Assembly (NCBI RefSeq): GCF_019670105.1
Contig: NZ_AP023032.1
Location: forward strand, 1,084,972-1,148,971
From: Agarivorans albus
GTDB taxonomy: Bacteria; Pseudomonadota; Gammaproteobacteria; Enterobacterales; Celerinatantimonadaceae
Reading direction: 5' to 3'
Length of the DNA stretch: 64,000 bases
The notes below the pieces were generated by a model. It worked only from the letters and a program-made list of their open reading frames with translations. It had not been told where the DNA came from and made no database searches. Of this stretch, positions 26,470 to 35,635 are shown in pieces; positions within the stretch are counted from its first letter, which is position 1; each line of letters starts with the position of its first letter. A program made the translations under genes and the position numbers.

Positions 26470-27381
26470 ATGAGCGTTAGCTTTGAACAGCTAAAAAGTA
26501 TGGTGGTATTTGCACAGGTGGTGGAGCAGGGCAGTTTTAGCGCTGCCGCAAAGCATATTGGCATTACCCGCGCGGTGGTTAGTTACCACATCAAAAAGCT
26601 GGAACAGCAACTAGGGCTTAGCTTATTAAATCGCTCAACCCGAAGTTTGCATTTAACCGAGGCTGGCGAGCAATACTATCAGCGCTGTCATAACATTGCC
26701 GAGCAAGCTAAAGCCGCAAATTTACAGATAGAAAACCTTAAGCAAGAGCCGGAAGGTTCGCTGAAAATTTCTTGTCCGGTAAACGCTGGCCTACAAACTA
26801 TAGTGCCAGTGATTAACGAGTTTCGCCGTTTGTATCCCAAGGTGAATATCGAGCTGGTATTAAGTGATGATGTGGTAAATATTATTCAAGATGGTTTCGA
26901 CTTAGCCATCCGCGGAGCAGAGCTTAACGACTCTGGTTTGCAAGCCGCCAAGCTAACCACCTTAAGTACCTGCTTATGCGCTGCCCCAGAATACTTAAAT
27001 AAGCATGGCCGGCCGACTAAACCTGCAGATTTAGATGCCCACCAATGGGTTATTTATACCGCAGGCTCAAGTACCTTACAGCTAAGCAAAGGTTCTCGTT
27101 CTTTTAGCATTAAAACCAAAGGTGGCATGAGCACCAATAATGCAGCAGTGCGTACTGCCTTTATTGAAGGTGGCCATGGCCTGGGCCGTGTTCCCTTGTA
27201 CGACGCCTTGCCAAAAATACAGGCCGGAAAGCTAGAAGTGCTTATGGCTGATTATCAATTACAAGATATTGATGTGTATTGTGTTTTTCCTAAAGGCTCG
27301 GCGAGTTCTAAGAAGTTGCGTTTACTCATCGATTACTTAAAACAGAGCCTAGCAAAACAAGAATCGCTGCGAGCGCGCTAG
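26470..27381 (+). CDS. LysR-family regulator of the aldehyde-defence pair (probable)
   Basis: 303 residues. N-terminal HTH GSFSAAAKHIGITRAVVSYHIKKLEQQLG (about 21-49) and a CrgA-like effector domain (NIIQDGFDLAIRGAEL). The 158-bp gap to the divergent DJ-1 gene includes an inverted repeat CACCTA-GTG-TAGGTG near 26365, a plausible operator. E. coli controls yqhD with an AraC-type protein (YqhC); here a LysR protein takes that position. Confidence 0.9.
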   Translation: MSVSFEQLKSMVVFAQVVEQGSFSAAAKHIGITRAVVSYHIKKLEQQLGLSLLNRSTRSLHLTEAGEQYYQRCHNIAEQAKAANLQIENLKQEPEGSLKISCPVNAGLQTIVPVINEFRRLYPKVNIELVLSDDVVNIIQDGFDLAIRGAELNDSGLQAAKLTTLSTCLCAAPEYLNKHGRPTKPADLDAHQWVIYTAGSSTLQLSKGSRSFSIKTKGGMSTNNAAVRTAFIEGGHGLGRVPLYDALPKIQAGKLEVLMADYQLQDIDVYCVFPKGSASSKKLRLLIDYLKQSLAKQESLRAR

Positions 27382-27532
27382 TGATTGAAGTTACATCAAG
27401 CGTTTAAATAGGGTGGCTAAACTTAAGCAGGGCTAATGTTTTTTGCTTACGCTATTTCGATGCTTAGTTAAGCCCTTGTTGCTATTTAGTTTGTTGCGTA
27501 GGCTGGGGTAAATTTTTAGTGAGTACGCCGCT

Positions 27533-28426
27533 TTGTTCTTTTTTATCGCCTTAACCGCTACCTTTGCCTATGCCCTACAAGGGGTGCTAATGGCCAAGGT
27601 TTATCGCCAATCAGATCTGCTTAGTGCGGTGGCCTACCGCGGTTTAAGTTTGTTAATTAGCATGTCTCCCTTACTGCTATTGGTGCCGCTGTCTGCGTAT
27701 TCTGGTTTTATTAATCATGCTGGTTGGTTGGTACTAGCGGCGGGTTTAGCCGCCTTGGCTAACTGGGCTAATGCAATAGCCTTTGTAAGGTTATCTGTGG
27801 GCATTGCTAGCGCTTTATCTATGGCATTTACGGCGCTGTTTGTCGGCTTGTTGGGCGAATTACTGTTAGATGAGCGTTTGAGTCCATTGCAATGGTTAAT
27901 GGCCGGACTAACCTTACTTGCTGTGCTGCTGTTGGGAGCAAGTCAAACTCGTACTAACACTAAATCCTCGGAGAGTGCCGCTCAATACAAACCGCTTATT
28001 GGCATTGTAGCCAGTGCTTGTTATGGCGCTTTAATGTCTTGCGCGTTGATACTGGTGGCTAAAATGTCGCGCGACAGTCACCCATTTTTAGTGGGTTTTA
28101 GCTGGGAAGTGATGATTGGCGTGGTGGCTATGTTAATGGCGTTCGCGCGAGGCAAGCTTAGTGGCCAAGCCGGAATGCAAAAGGTGACAGCTGCGCAATT
28201 TAAACAGATCCTCATTTTTGCCTCACCTACGGTCATTGGCACTGGCTGCTATGCCTTAGCGATGACCTTAGGCCCCCTAGCCATTGCGGCAGCTGTGTTA
28301 AGCACTATGATGGTATTTAGTATGCTACTCGGCTGGTGGCTATTAGCGGAAAAGCCTACGCTCAAACAGTGGGCAATGATTAGCCTAGTTTGCATTAGTG
28401 TTATAGGACTAAAGCTAGTGGTTTAG
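27533..28426 (+). CDS. EamA/DMT-superfamily transporter
   Basis: 297 residues with ten hydrophobic segments in two EamA halves (the second starts at about residue 155 with IGIVASACYGALMSCAL). Probable exporter of an unknown metabolite across the inner membrane. The start is TTG at 27533: a stop closes the frame at 27509 and no ATG or GTG is available upstream, while GTGAG lies about 9 bases before. It overlaps nothing and is followed after 9 bases by the DUF1772 gene. Confidence 0.85.
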   Translation: MFFFIALTATFAYALQGVLMAKVYRQSDLLSAVAYRGLSLLISMSPLLLLVPLSAYSGFINHAGWLVLAAGLAALANWANAIAFVRLSVGIASALSMAFTALFVGLLGELLLDERLSPLQWLMAGLTLLAVLLLGASQTRTNTKSSESAAQYKPLIGIVASACYGALMSCALILVAKMSRDSHPFLVGFSWEVMIGVVAMLMAFARGKLSGQAGMQKVTAAQFKQILIFASPTVIGTGCYALAMTLGPLAIAAAVLSTMMVFSMLLGWWLLAEKPTLKQWAMISLVCISVIGLKLVV

Positions 28427-28435
28427 GGGAAATAC

Positions 28436-28909
28436 ATGTTTGAACAAAGCTTAATAATCGCCGCGGCTTTTGGTTGTGGTTTAGTGGCTGGTATTTTTGT
28501 GGCATTTTCGAATTTCGTAATGCCTGCTTTGGCTAGGCTGAATACTCAGCAAGGTTTGGCGGCCATGCAAAGCATAAACATTACGGTGCTTAACCCTGGT
28601 TTCTTAGGCTTGTTTATGGGCACGGCAATTCTGTGTTTAGTAGTGCTTGTTTGGCAGGTATTTTTTGCCGCAACAATTAACTTATGGCTGGTGGCTGCAG
28701 GCCTTTGTTATTTACTGGGCTGCTTTACGGTGACCGCGTTTGCCAACGTACCAAGAAATAAAGCGCTGGCGCTAATTTCCGTGGATGATGCGCAAAGCGA
28801 AGCACAAAGCTTGCAGTGGCAGCAATATTTAGCGGAGTGGACCTATTGGAATCACTGGCGCAGCCTTGCTTCTGCGCTAGCGATGTTACTGTTTATGTTG
28901 GGTTCATAG
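28436..28909 (+). CDS. DUF1772 / anthrone oxygenase-like membrane protein
   Basis: 157 residues, four hydrophobic segments. The FVMPALARL, MQSIN, VLNPGF, NVPRNKAL and WTYWNHWRSLAS motifs are characteristic of DUF1772 proteins, related to anthrone oxygenases and noxB-like membrane proteins. AGGGGAA precedes the ATG, and it sits 9 bases after the EamA gene, so the two are one operon. The reaction is unknown. Confidence 0.82.
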   Translation: MFEQSLIIAAAFGCGLVAGIFVAFSNFVMPALARLNTQQGLAAMQSINITVLNPGFLGLFMGTAILCLVVLVWQVFFAATINLWLVAAGLCYLLGCFTVTAFANVPRNKALALISVDDAQSEAQSLQWQQYLAEWTYWNHWRSLASALAMLLFMLGS

Positions 28910-29134
28910 TAAACCTGCTATTTGCAAAGCTGCAGTTCTATTTGCTGTTCGTGGCAACAATCTTAGTGCTTATCCCACCTAATTTAGCGCTTGTATTCGT
29001 TACTGCAAGCATGCGGTTCTCTAGTCTGTAAGGTTTTTCGGGGAGCGATAGGCTTTGTTTGTTGTGCGGCCTTGTTTGAAAAATCTACTTCTGCATAATG
29101 TTATCTTTCTTGGCTACTTTAATAAGGTTTCATT

Positions 29135-30022
29135 ATGATTAATATCGACTGGCTACAAACCTATTGCACCTTAATTGAAACCGGACATTTTACTCGCACC
29201 GCTGAAAAGCTTGCGATGACTCAACCTGGCGTAAGCCAGCAAATTCGTAAGCTAGAACACTACTACCAGAAAACTCTGTTACAACGAGAAGGCAAAAGCT
29301 TCACGCTCACAGAGGCGGGCAATCAAGTGTATTTGCAAGCACAGCAAACCTTGGCTCAACTTAACCAGCTTGAACTGTCACTTAAACAAGATGATCCTCA
29401 TGCCGGTTTGTGTCGGATTGCCAGCCCCGGCAGCGTGGGTTTGAAGCTCTATCCAAATCTGTTGGATTTACAAGCAAAATACCCTGATTTGGTGTTTGAT
29501 TATAAATTTGCACCCAATGCTAGCATCGAACAAATGCTGGCCGATCGTCAGCTAGATTTAGGTTTTATTACTCGACCCAGTACCCTAAGCGAGCTGGCTA
29601 CCCAAGCCTTCGCAGAAGAGGCTTTGGTATTGGTAACACCGGCACGATATAACAATGCTAGTTGGCAAGACTTATTAGATTTAGGTTATGTGGACCACCC
29701 CGACGGCGCCCATCATTCACAATTGTTATTGTCAGCCAACTACCCAGAGTTTGAGCAAACAAGCCAATTTAAACTTCGCGGATTCTCTAACCAAATTAGT
29801 TTGATTTTAGAGCCGATTGCAATGGGCTTGGGCTTTACGGTGTTGCCTGCACACGCAGTGGCCGCTTTTGCCAAACCTGAGCTTATTGCTGCTAGCCATT
29901 TAGCTAATCCAGTGAGTGAAACCATTTATTTGGTGCAGCGCCGTTATCATCGTTTGGCCTCCCGCTTTAAGTTGGTCACCGACAATATGCAACAGTGTTT
30001 GGTGCAGAAACAGCCTGATTAA
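29135..30022 (+). CDS. LysR-family transcriptional regulator
   Basis: 295 residues. HTH GHFTRTAEKLAMTQPGVSQQIRKLEHYYQ (about 17-45) and an effector domain with the PGSVGLKLYPNLL opening. It lies downstream of the EamA/DUF1772 operon on the same strand with a 225-bp gap, so it probably has its own promoter. Targets cannot be inferred. Confidence 0.9.
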   Translation: MINIDWLQTYCTLIETGHFTRTAEKLAMTQPGVSQQIRKLEHYYQKTLLQREGKSFTLTEAGNQVYLQAQQTLAQLNQLELSLKQDDPHAGLCRIASPGSVGLKLYPNLLDLQAKYPDLVFDYKFAPNASIEQMLADRQLDLGFITRPSTLSELATQAFAEEALVLVTPARYNNASWQDLLDLGYVDHPDGAHHSQLLLSANYPEFEQTSQFKLRGFSNQISLILEPIAMGLGFTVLPAHAVAAFAKPELIAASHLANPVSETIYLVQRRYHRLASRFKLVTDNMQQCLVQKQPD

Positions 30023-30417
30023 GGCTGGTTAAATTGTGATTAATGTCTCATTTAGGTGTCCGTTCACCTAAAGCTTTCTTTTTCTATTTTGAATTAATAA
30101 ACCGTTGAAAATTAATGTCTTAATTTTAAGGTGATTAAAATAATCGCTGGTTGCTTTTAAAGTAACTAATTGGTGTTGGTTCAATTTTTAGCTAAGCGTT
30201 TTCATAAAAATCTGACCCAGAGCTTAACGCATCAAACCTATAGAAGGCGTGATTGTAAGCAGTGGTATTTTTGATTGTGTTAGTACCAGCGAATGTGCAG
30301 GTGGCTGTAATCGCTAGCGCTAATTGTCTATTCTTTGATTTAAGCCCGCTCTATTGCGGGCTTTTTGTTTTTATCATATAAAGCTTAACTATAAGGACTA
30401 TCGAGAGAGTTAGCAGG
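30023..30417 (+). other. Intergenic region ending in a strong terminator; possible small RNA
   Basis: 395 bp with no ORF worth calling. A strong intrinsic terminator lies at 30343-30372, about 320 bases after the LysR stop and only 45 bases before the next gene. Either the LysR transcript has a very long tail or a separate small RNA is made here. Confidence 0.4.
30343..30372 (+). terminator. Rho-independent terminator
   Basis: AGCCCGC (30343-30349) pairs with GCGGGCT (30356-30362) and is followed by TTTTGTTTTT. Strong form. Confidence 0.88.
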
Positions 30418-31020
30418 ATGCTAAAGCCCGACCCACTAGCCAAAAAACTAAAAACTGGCGATTTGGTGTTCTTTTCTGGTAAAGGTTTAAGTAGCGACAT
30501 TATTCGTTACGGCACGTTTAGCAAATGGTCACATGTTGGCATGGTGCTAGAACTAGAAGCCTATGACTTTGTGACCCTTTGGGAAGCCGTTCCTAATTCA
30601 AAAGATACCTGTTTGTACTCCCAACAAGCCAGCAATGGGGTGCAGGTAGTGCCGCTACACCAGCGCGTTAAACAACACTTGGGCAGTATTTCAATTCGCC
30701 AGTTGTTAGGTGGAACCTTGTCGGATGAGCACCTAAGCAAATTAATGCAATTGCTTGAACAATTAAAATTACGCCATTATGAACAAGACTTTTGGGAGCT
30801 GGCTCGGGCTGGATGGGAAGGCCCATTTGGTGAGAACCAAGAAAACTTAGATTCATTGTTTTGCAGTGAATTAGTGGCAGCGGCCTACCAACATATTGGT
30901 TTGTTGGATAAGCAAAAGCCCTCCAATGAATACACTCCTGCGAATCTTTCAGAAAAACAGCTTACTCACTTAAATGATGGTTTCTATTTGTCCCCAGAAA
31001 TTGATTTGTTCTCAAATTGA
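30418..31020 (+). CDS. YiiX/NlpC-like papain-fold hydrolase
   Basis: 200 residues, no signal peptide. It has the circularly permuted papain-fold pattern: GDLVFFSG, then WSHVGMVLEL with His39, a LWEAVP segment with Glu56, and the late cysteine LFCSELVAAAYQ with Cys149. Members of this group (YiiX-like, PF05708) are thought to hydrolyse amide or ester bonds of lipids or peptides. Single gene converging with the RND operon. Confidence 0.8.
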   Translation: MLKPDPLAKKLKTGDLVFFSGKGLSSDIIRYGTFSKWSHVGMVLELEAYDFVTLWEAVPNSKDTCLYSQQASNGVQVVPLHQRVKQHLGSISIRQLLGGTLSDEHLSKLMQLLEQLKLRHYEQDFWELARAGWEGPFGENQENLDSLFCSELVAAAYQHIGLLDKQKPSNEYTPANLSEKQLTHLNDGFYLSPEIDLFSN

Positions 31021-31029
31021 TAATGGGCG

Positions 31030-31078
31030 AGAAAAAGGACGCTTTGGCTAACTAATTGGGCTTACCTGCCAAAGCGTC
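31030..31078 (-). terminator. Terminator of the RND efflux operon
   Basis: A perfect 11-bp stem (31038-31048 with 31068-31078) with a 19-base loop. On the minus strand the stem is followed by CTTTTTCTC. It lies 13 bases after the last gene of the efflux operon. Confidence 0.8.
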
Positions 31079-31091
31079 AACATGACCAAAC

Positions 31092-32564
31092 TTATTGCAT
31101 CGTCCAGTCACCCCCTAAACTTTTATGTAAACCAACTATGCTGCTAGCGGTTTGTAGCTGAGCAAGCACTTGTGCGTCTTCAAGCAAGTTTTGCTGGCGT
31201 TGCGCATCTAAAACAGCCAAGTGGTCCAGTAGGCCAGCTCGGTATAGTGAGTTGGCTTTACTCAATGCAAGATCGGCTTGTTCGCTTGCTTGCTCTATGT
31301 TGCTGGCAAACACTTGGCTATTGCCATAGGCCATTAACATGGTTTCTACTTCAACAAAGGCTGCATTCACGGTTTGTTGGTATTGCAAAGCACTGTCGTT
31401 AAATCTTTGCTGCTGTATTTCTACCAAGGCGTCGTTTCGTCCGCCATCAAATAGGTTCCATTGCACCCCTATGCTAGCCAGCCAAGCGGCAGAGTCTGCT
31501 TTGAATAAGTCATCAAAGTTCTCAGCACTTAAACCCGGTCCTCCGGTTAAGAAAAAGCGTGGGTAACCCGCCACCAAACTGGCCGCTAGTTCTTGATTCA
31601 CCGCTGCCATCTCGCGCTCGGCAATATTGATGTCGGGGCGCTGGTTAAGTAAATCAGAGGGCAAACCTAAGGGGATCATGCCTTCAAAGTCTGGCAAGGC
31701 TTCTGGCTCCCCAAGTTGCTCAGCCAAGCTAGACGGGGTTTGCGCAAGTACTAAAGCCATGCGATTTAAATGCACACTTTCGGCACTGTTAAGCTGGGGC
31801 AGGGCGGCGCGGCTTAAAGCCAGTGCGCTTTCTGCCTTGGCTACATCCATGTCTGAACCGTAGCCGCTGGCGCTAAGCGATTTAACCAGTTTAAGCACGG
31901 TTTCTTGTTCACTAATATTTCGTTTAGCAATGGCAATACGTTGTTGAGCACCGCGATATTGTAGATAGTTATTAATGATCTCTGCGCTCACTAAGGTGTG
32001 CATGCCTTGATGGAAAATCTCGGCCTGTTCACCCCTAATTTCTGCAGCGTTTACTTGCTTGTCTATTCGGCCAAACAAGTCCATTTCCCAACTTACATTT
32101 ATGCCAGCAAAAAAGCCGCCGTTTTGCTGCTCAATTAAGTCGAACTCTCCGCCCGATATGGGATTTTCAATACCAAAAGCAGGGCCCGCTAAAGGATCGT
32201 TTTTACTGAGTTGGTAGCTGGTGTAGCCACCACCTAAGCTCACGGTTGGTACTTTAAAAGACGCCACCGCACTGCGATAAGCTTGCGCTGCTTGAACGCG
32301 GTTAGCCGCCATTTTAATGTTTAAGTTTTGCTGCTGAGCTTGCAGCACTAAATCATTTAAAATGGGGTCGTTAAACTGCTGCCACCATGCCGCCTCAACC
32401 GTTTGTTGGTTTACAAACTGATTAGACTGTTGCTCAGAGTACACGGTGTCTACCGATGCCTCCGGCATTTGATATTCGGGAGCACTAGCACAAGCGGTTG
32501 CCAATACTGAGAACACCATTACCGACAGGGCTTTGCTTGTAGTTAAAGGCTTAGTTTTGTTCAT
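31092..32564 (-). CDS. RND efflux outer-membrane channel (OprM/NodT family lipoprotein)
   Basis: 490 residues. Lipobox ATAC in VLATACASAPEYQMP, then two TolC/OEP repeats rich in Ala, Gln and coiled-coil heptads; landmarks are WWQQFNDPILNDLV near 60 and the GLPSDLLNQRPDI segment near 295. It forms the trimeric outer-membrane duct of a tripartite pump. GGAG sits 7 bases before the ATG, and the gene start overlaps the end of the pump gene by 14 bases. Confidence 0.93.
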   Translation of the reverse strand: MNKTKPLTTSKALSVMVFSVLATACASAPEYQMPEASVDTVYSEQQSNQFVNQQTVEAAWWQQFNDPILNDLVLQAQQQNLNIKMAANRVQAAQAYRSAVASFKVPTVSLGGGYTSYQLSKNDPLAGPAFGIENPISGGEFDLIEQQNGGFFAGINVSWEMDLFGRIDKQVNAAEIRGEQAEIFHQGMHTLVSAEIINNYLQYRGAQQRIAIAKRNISEQETVLKLVKSLSASGYGSDMDVAKAESALALSRAALPQLNSAESVHLNRMALVLAQTPSSLAEQLGEPEALPDFEGMIPLGLPSDLLNQRPDINIAEREMAAVNQELAASLVAGYPRFFLTGGPGLSAENFDDLFKADSAAWLASIGVQWNLFDGGRNDALVEIQQQRFNDSALQYQQTVNAAFVEVETMLMAYGNSQVFASNIEQASEQADLALSKANSLYRAGLLDHLAVLDAQRQQNLLEDAQVLAQLQTASSIVGLHKSLGGDWTMQ

Positions 32565-35500
32565 GGTTTAGCTCCGAACTTACGCTTAGATCTTCAGCTT
32601 TGTTTTCGGTTTGTGGGTCACGGTAAAAAATCCGATACCACGCAGGCATAATGATTAACGACAAGAAGGTCGCAACCACCAAGCCGCCAATAATAATGGC
32701 TGCCATTTGGTCAAATAAACGGTCACTAAGTAGCGGTACCATGCCTAGTACGGTGGTTAGTGCGCCCATCGAAATGGCCATGGTGCGGTTAATTGTGGCT
32801 TCTACAACGGCTTCGCTAATGCTTTTTCCTTGTTTGCGTTCTAGTTCGATTTGATCAATGAGCACAATGCCGTTTTTGATGATCATTCCCGATAGCGCAA
32901 CTGCGCCAGTTAGGGCCATAAAGCCAAAGGGTTTACCAAAGAAGAACAGCGTCCAAGCGCAACCTATCGCGGCTAGCGGCAAGGTAATTAAAATAATCGC
33001 TGGCTGTTTTAAGCCATTAAATAGCGCCACCATTACAATCACCATCATCAACGTCGCTTTTGGAATTTGCTTTAAGGTGTCGTCAATTGCGCGTTTTTCA
33101 TCGTAGTACTCACCGCCCCATTCAAAGCTGTAACCATAAGGCAACTCAATAGCTTGAATTTGCTCGGCTAACTCTTTGCGCACATCGGAAGGTGTTTGGC
33201 CAAATACTTCTGCTTGCGCAGTGATAATTGGTACCCGATTACGGCGCCAAATAATGCTTTGCTCTTCGCGGGTTTCGAAGCCGTCGACAACTTGGCTAAG
33301 TGGCACAGTGTGTAAACCCAATAATGAGCGAACAGGAATGTTCTCTAATTGCGCTATATCGGTATTGCTGCTTTGCATTTTAATTGGCAATGTTTCATCG
33401 CCTTGGCGCAGTGCTCCCACAACTACACCGCTAGACGCTCGTTGGATAGCAAGTGCTACGTCGCTGCGATTAATACCTGCGCGGCGCATTTTGTCTTGGT
33501 TCATAATTGGCACCAGCTGTTTACTGGTTTGTCGCCAATCATCACGTACATACTTGGTATTAGGATGAGCATTAAAAATGGCTTGAGCTTGCGCTGACAA
33601 GTCTTGCAGAACTTGCGGATCGGGGCCTTTAAAGCGCGCTTCAATGGCAAACTTATCCTTGGTGGCTAGCTTTAAGTTTCTAAAGCGAGGTTCAGCATTA
33701 GGAAACTGCCTCATTAGCCAGTTATCACCACGTTCAATAAGCGGTGCAATAGATTCAAAATCTTTTGCATTAATCAGAATTTGCCCGTAACTGCTATCAA
33801 ACGGTTCTGGCTCAACGGTTACCGAGAAGCGCGGAGCACTGGCACCTATGTAGCTTGAAATGCTGCTTACTTCGGGTTGCTCTAATAACCAGTCCTCAAT
33901 CACTTTCATATCACGTGACACCACTTCGGTTTGTCCGCCGTTGGGTAGCCAGTAATCTAAAAATAAGATGGGTCTATCGGAGCCAGGCATAAAGTTAATC
34001 GCAATTTTTGGCACAATTAAGGCAGTAACAAGTAATGCCGGAATGATGCAAGCAATAGCGCTAAAAGGTTTTGCCACTACCCAGGTTAGAACCTTGCGCG
34101 CAATTTGGGCAAACTTTGGCTCTGGCTGGTCTACTTGTTTAGCCTTAGGTTTAATGAAGGCCCAACACATCAGAGGGGTAAGTGTCATCGCCACTAACCA
34201 AGACAATAGCAGTGAGCTACAAAGTATTTGGAATACCGAAATAGAAAACTCGGCTGCATCGGTTTGCGATAACAACACCGGGGTAGCACCCATAATGGCA
34301 ATCACGGTAGCAGCGAGTAAGGGCACAGCGGTTTCTTTCACACTGTTTGTGGCGGCTTGATAGCGTTCTATGCCTTGGTTGAGTTTAGCCTTAAACATGT
34401 CGGTAATAACAATGGCGTTATCAACCAGCATACCTAGCGCCAAAATAAACGAGCCAACCGATACGCGTTGTAAATCAATGCCAGCAACTAGCATGTAAAT
34501 AAGGGTAATAAGCAAGGTAATAAGCAAGCTACTGCCAACAATGGCAGCACTACGCAGCCCCATAAATACCCAAAGCACTGCCACCACAATAAGAATACTT
34601 TCTACTAAGTTGCTTACAAAGTTATTGATAGACTTTTGCACTTCGTCGGGCTGAAAGGCAATGGTGCCAACCTCGGTGCCAAGTGGGAGTTCGCTAGTAA
34701 ACTGCTGAATTACCTGTTTTAGGGTGTCGCCCAAGGCCACTACGTTAATGCCATCTACTGGGCTTACTGCAACGGTAATCGCAGTGCTACCGTTATAACG
34801 GCTTTCTGATAGAGCTGGAGTTTGGTAATCCAAGTACACATCGGCGATGTCACCAAGGCGAATTAAGCCAGAACCGAGTTCGGCAATACCAGATTTAAGC
34901 AATAGATTTTGAATATCACTTAGGTTTTCAAAGGTGCCGCTTTGGCTAACTCTTATGCGCTCTTCACCAAGTTTAAAGCTGCCAGAATCTAGCACCATGT
35001 TTTGGGTGGTTAATTGGCTAAATACTTGAGCAGCCGAGAGCTGATGCTCTGCTAAGCGCTCGCTTGGCAAATCAATATTAACGATTTGCTGGGGAACACC
35101 ATGCAGCTCTACTTTTTTAATGCCATCAACGGCTTTTAAGCGGCGTTGTAACTCTTTAGCATGGGCTTTTAACTCAGCTGGCGCTGCGTCGTCGCTGTGT
35201 ACCGCAAACAGCATTCCGTATACTTCCGAGAACTCATCTTGCACGATGCTGATTTGGGCACTGGCAGGAAGCTCTAGTTTTACGTCGTTAACTTTGCGGC
35301 GTAATAAATCCCATTGCTGAGGAAGCTCTTCTGAGGTGGTGCTCTCTTTTAGATCAACAAAAATCATTGAACTGCCAGGGCGAGAAAGACTGCGTAACTT
35401 CCACACCGAGCCCATCTCTTGCAAGCGGGTTTCAATTTTGTCGGTAACTTGCAGCTCTACTTCCTGGGCAGATGCCCCAGGGTACAAGGTAACCACTACC

Positions 35501-35634
35501 GCACTTTTTACGGTAAACGAAGGGTCTTCTAATTTACCTAATCCAATGTAAGAGCCAATGCCTGCAATAATGCATAACACGGTAAAAAAGCATACAAAGG
35601 TGCGTTGGCGAATCGCGAATTCTGCGAGGTTCAT
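32551..35634 (-). CDS. RND efflux pump inner-membrane subunit (AcrB/HAE1-type)
   Basis: 1027 residues from the ATG at 35634, chosen because AAGGAGG stands six bases upstream; an in-frame start at 35652 would add MRRRVK. It has the AcrB layout: one membrane segment, a large periplasmic loop, six segments, a second loop, then the rest, 12 in all. The proton-relay region in segment 4 is recognisable (LALGMLVDNAIVITDMF, with acidic residues). Proton-driven export of drugs or toxic compounds. The gap to the adaptor gene is one base. Confidence 0.93.
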   Translation of the reverse strand: MNLAEFAIRQRTFVCFFTVLCIIAGIGSYIGLGKLEDPSFTVKSAVVVTLYPGASAQEVELQVTDKIETRLQEMGSVWKLRSLSRPGSSMIFVDLKESTTSEELPQQWDLLRRKVNDVKLELPASAQISIVQDEFSEVYGMLFAVHSDDAAPAELKAHAKELQRRLKAVDGIKKVELHGVPQQIVNIDLPSERLAEHQLSAAQVFSQLTTQNMVLDSGSFKLGEERIRVSQSGTFENLSDIQNLLLKSGIAELGSGLIRLGDIADVYLDYQTPALSESRYNGSTAITVAVSPVDGINVVALGDTLKQVIQQFTSELPLGTEVGTIAFQPDEVQKSINNFVSNLVESILIVVAVLWVFMGLRSAAIVGSSLLITLLITLIYMLVAGIDLQRVSVGSFILALGMLVDNAIVITDMFKAKLNQGIERYQAATNSVKETAVPLLAATVIAIMGATPVLLSQTDAAEFSISVFQILCSSLLLSWLVAMTLTPLMCWAFIKPKAKQVDQPEPKFAQIARKVLTWVVAKPFSAIACIIPALLVTALIVPKIAINFMPGSDRPILFLDYWLPNGGQTEVVSRDMKVIEDWLLEQPEVSSISSYIGASAPRFSVTVEPEPFDSSYGQILINAKDFESIAPLIERGDNWLMRQFPNAEPRFRNLKLATKDKFAIEARFKGPDPQVLQDLSAQAQAIFNAHPNTKYVRDDWRQTSKQLVPIMNQDKMRRAGINRSDVALAIQRASSGVVVGALRQGDETLPIKMQSSNTDIAQLENIPVRSLLGLHTVPLSQVVDGFETREEQSIIWRRNRVPIITAQAEVFGQTPSDVRKELAEQIQAIELPYGYSFEWGGEYYDEKRAIDDTLKQIPKATLMMVIVMVALFNGLKQPAIILITLPLAAIGCAWTLFFFGKPFGFMALTGAVALSGMIIKNGIVLIDQIELERKQGKSISEAVVEATINRTMAISMGALTTVLGMVPLLSDRLFDQMAAIIIGGLVVATFLSLIIMPAWYRIFYRDPQTENKAEDLSVSSELNHEQN

Positions 35635-35635
35635 C

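Noticed and set aside
28816..29031. 71-residue ORF after the DUF1772 gene
   Set aside because: It starts inside the DUF1772 gene in another frame, and I saw no start signal or coupling that would support it.
33176..33568. 130-residue plus-strand ORF, and others near 33968-34360
   Set aside because: They are antisense to the well-conserved RND pump gene and show no protein features of their own.
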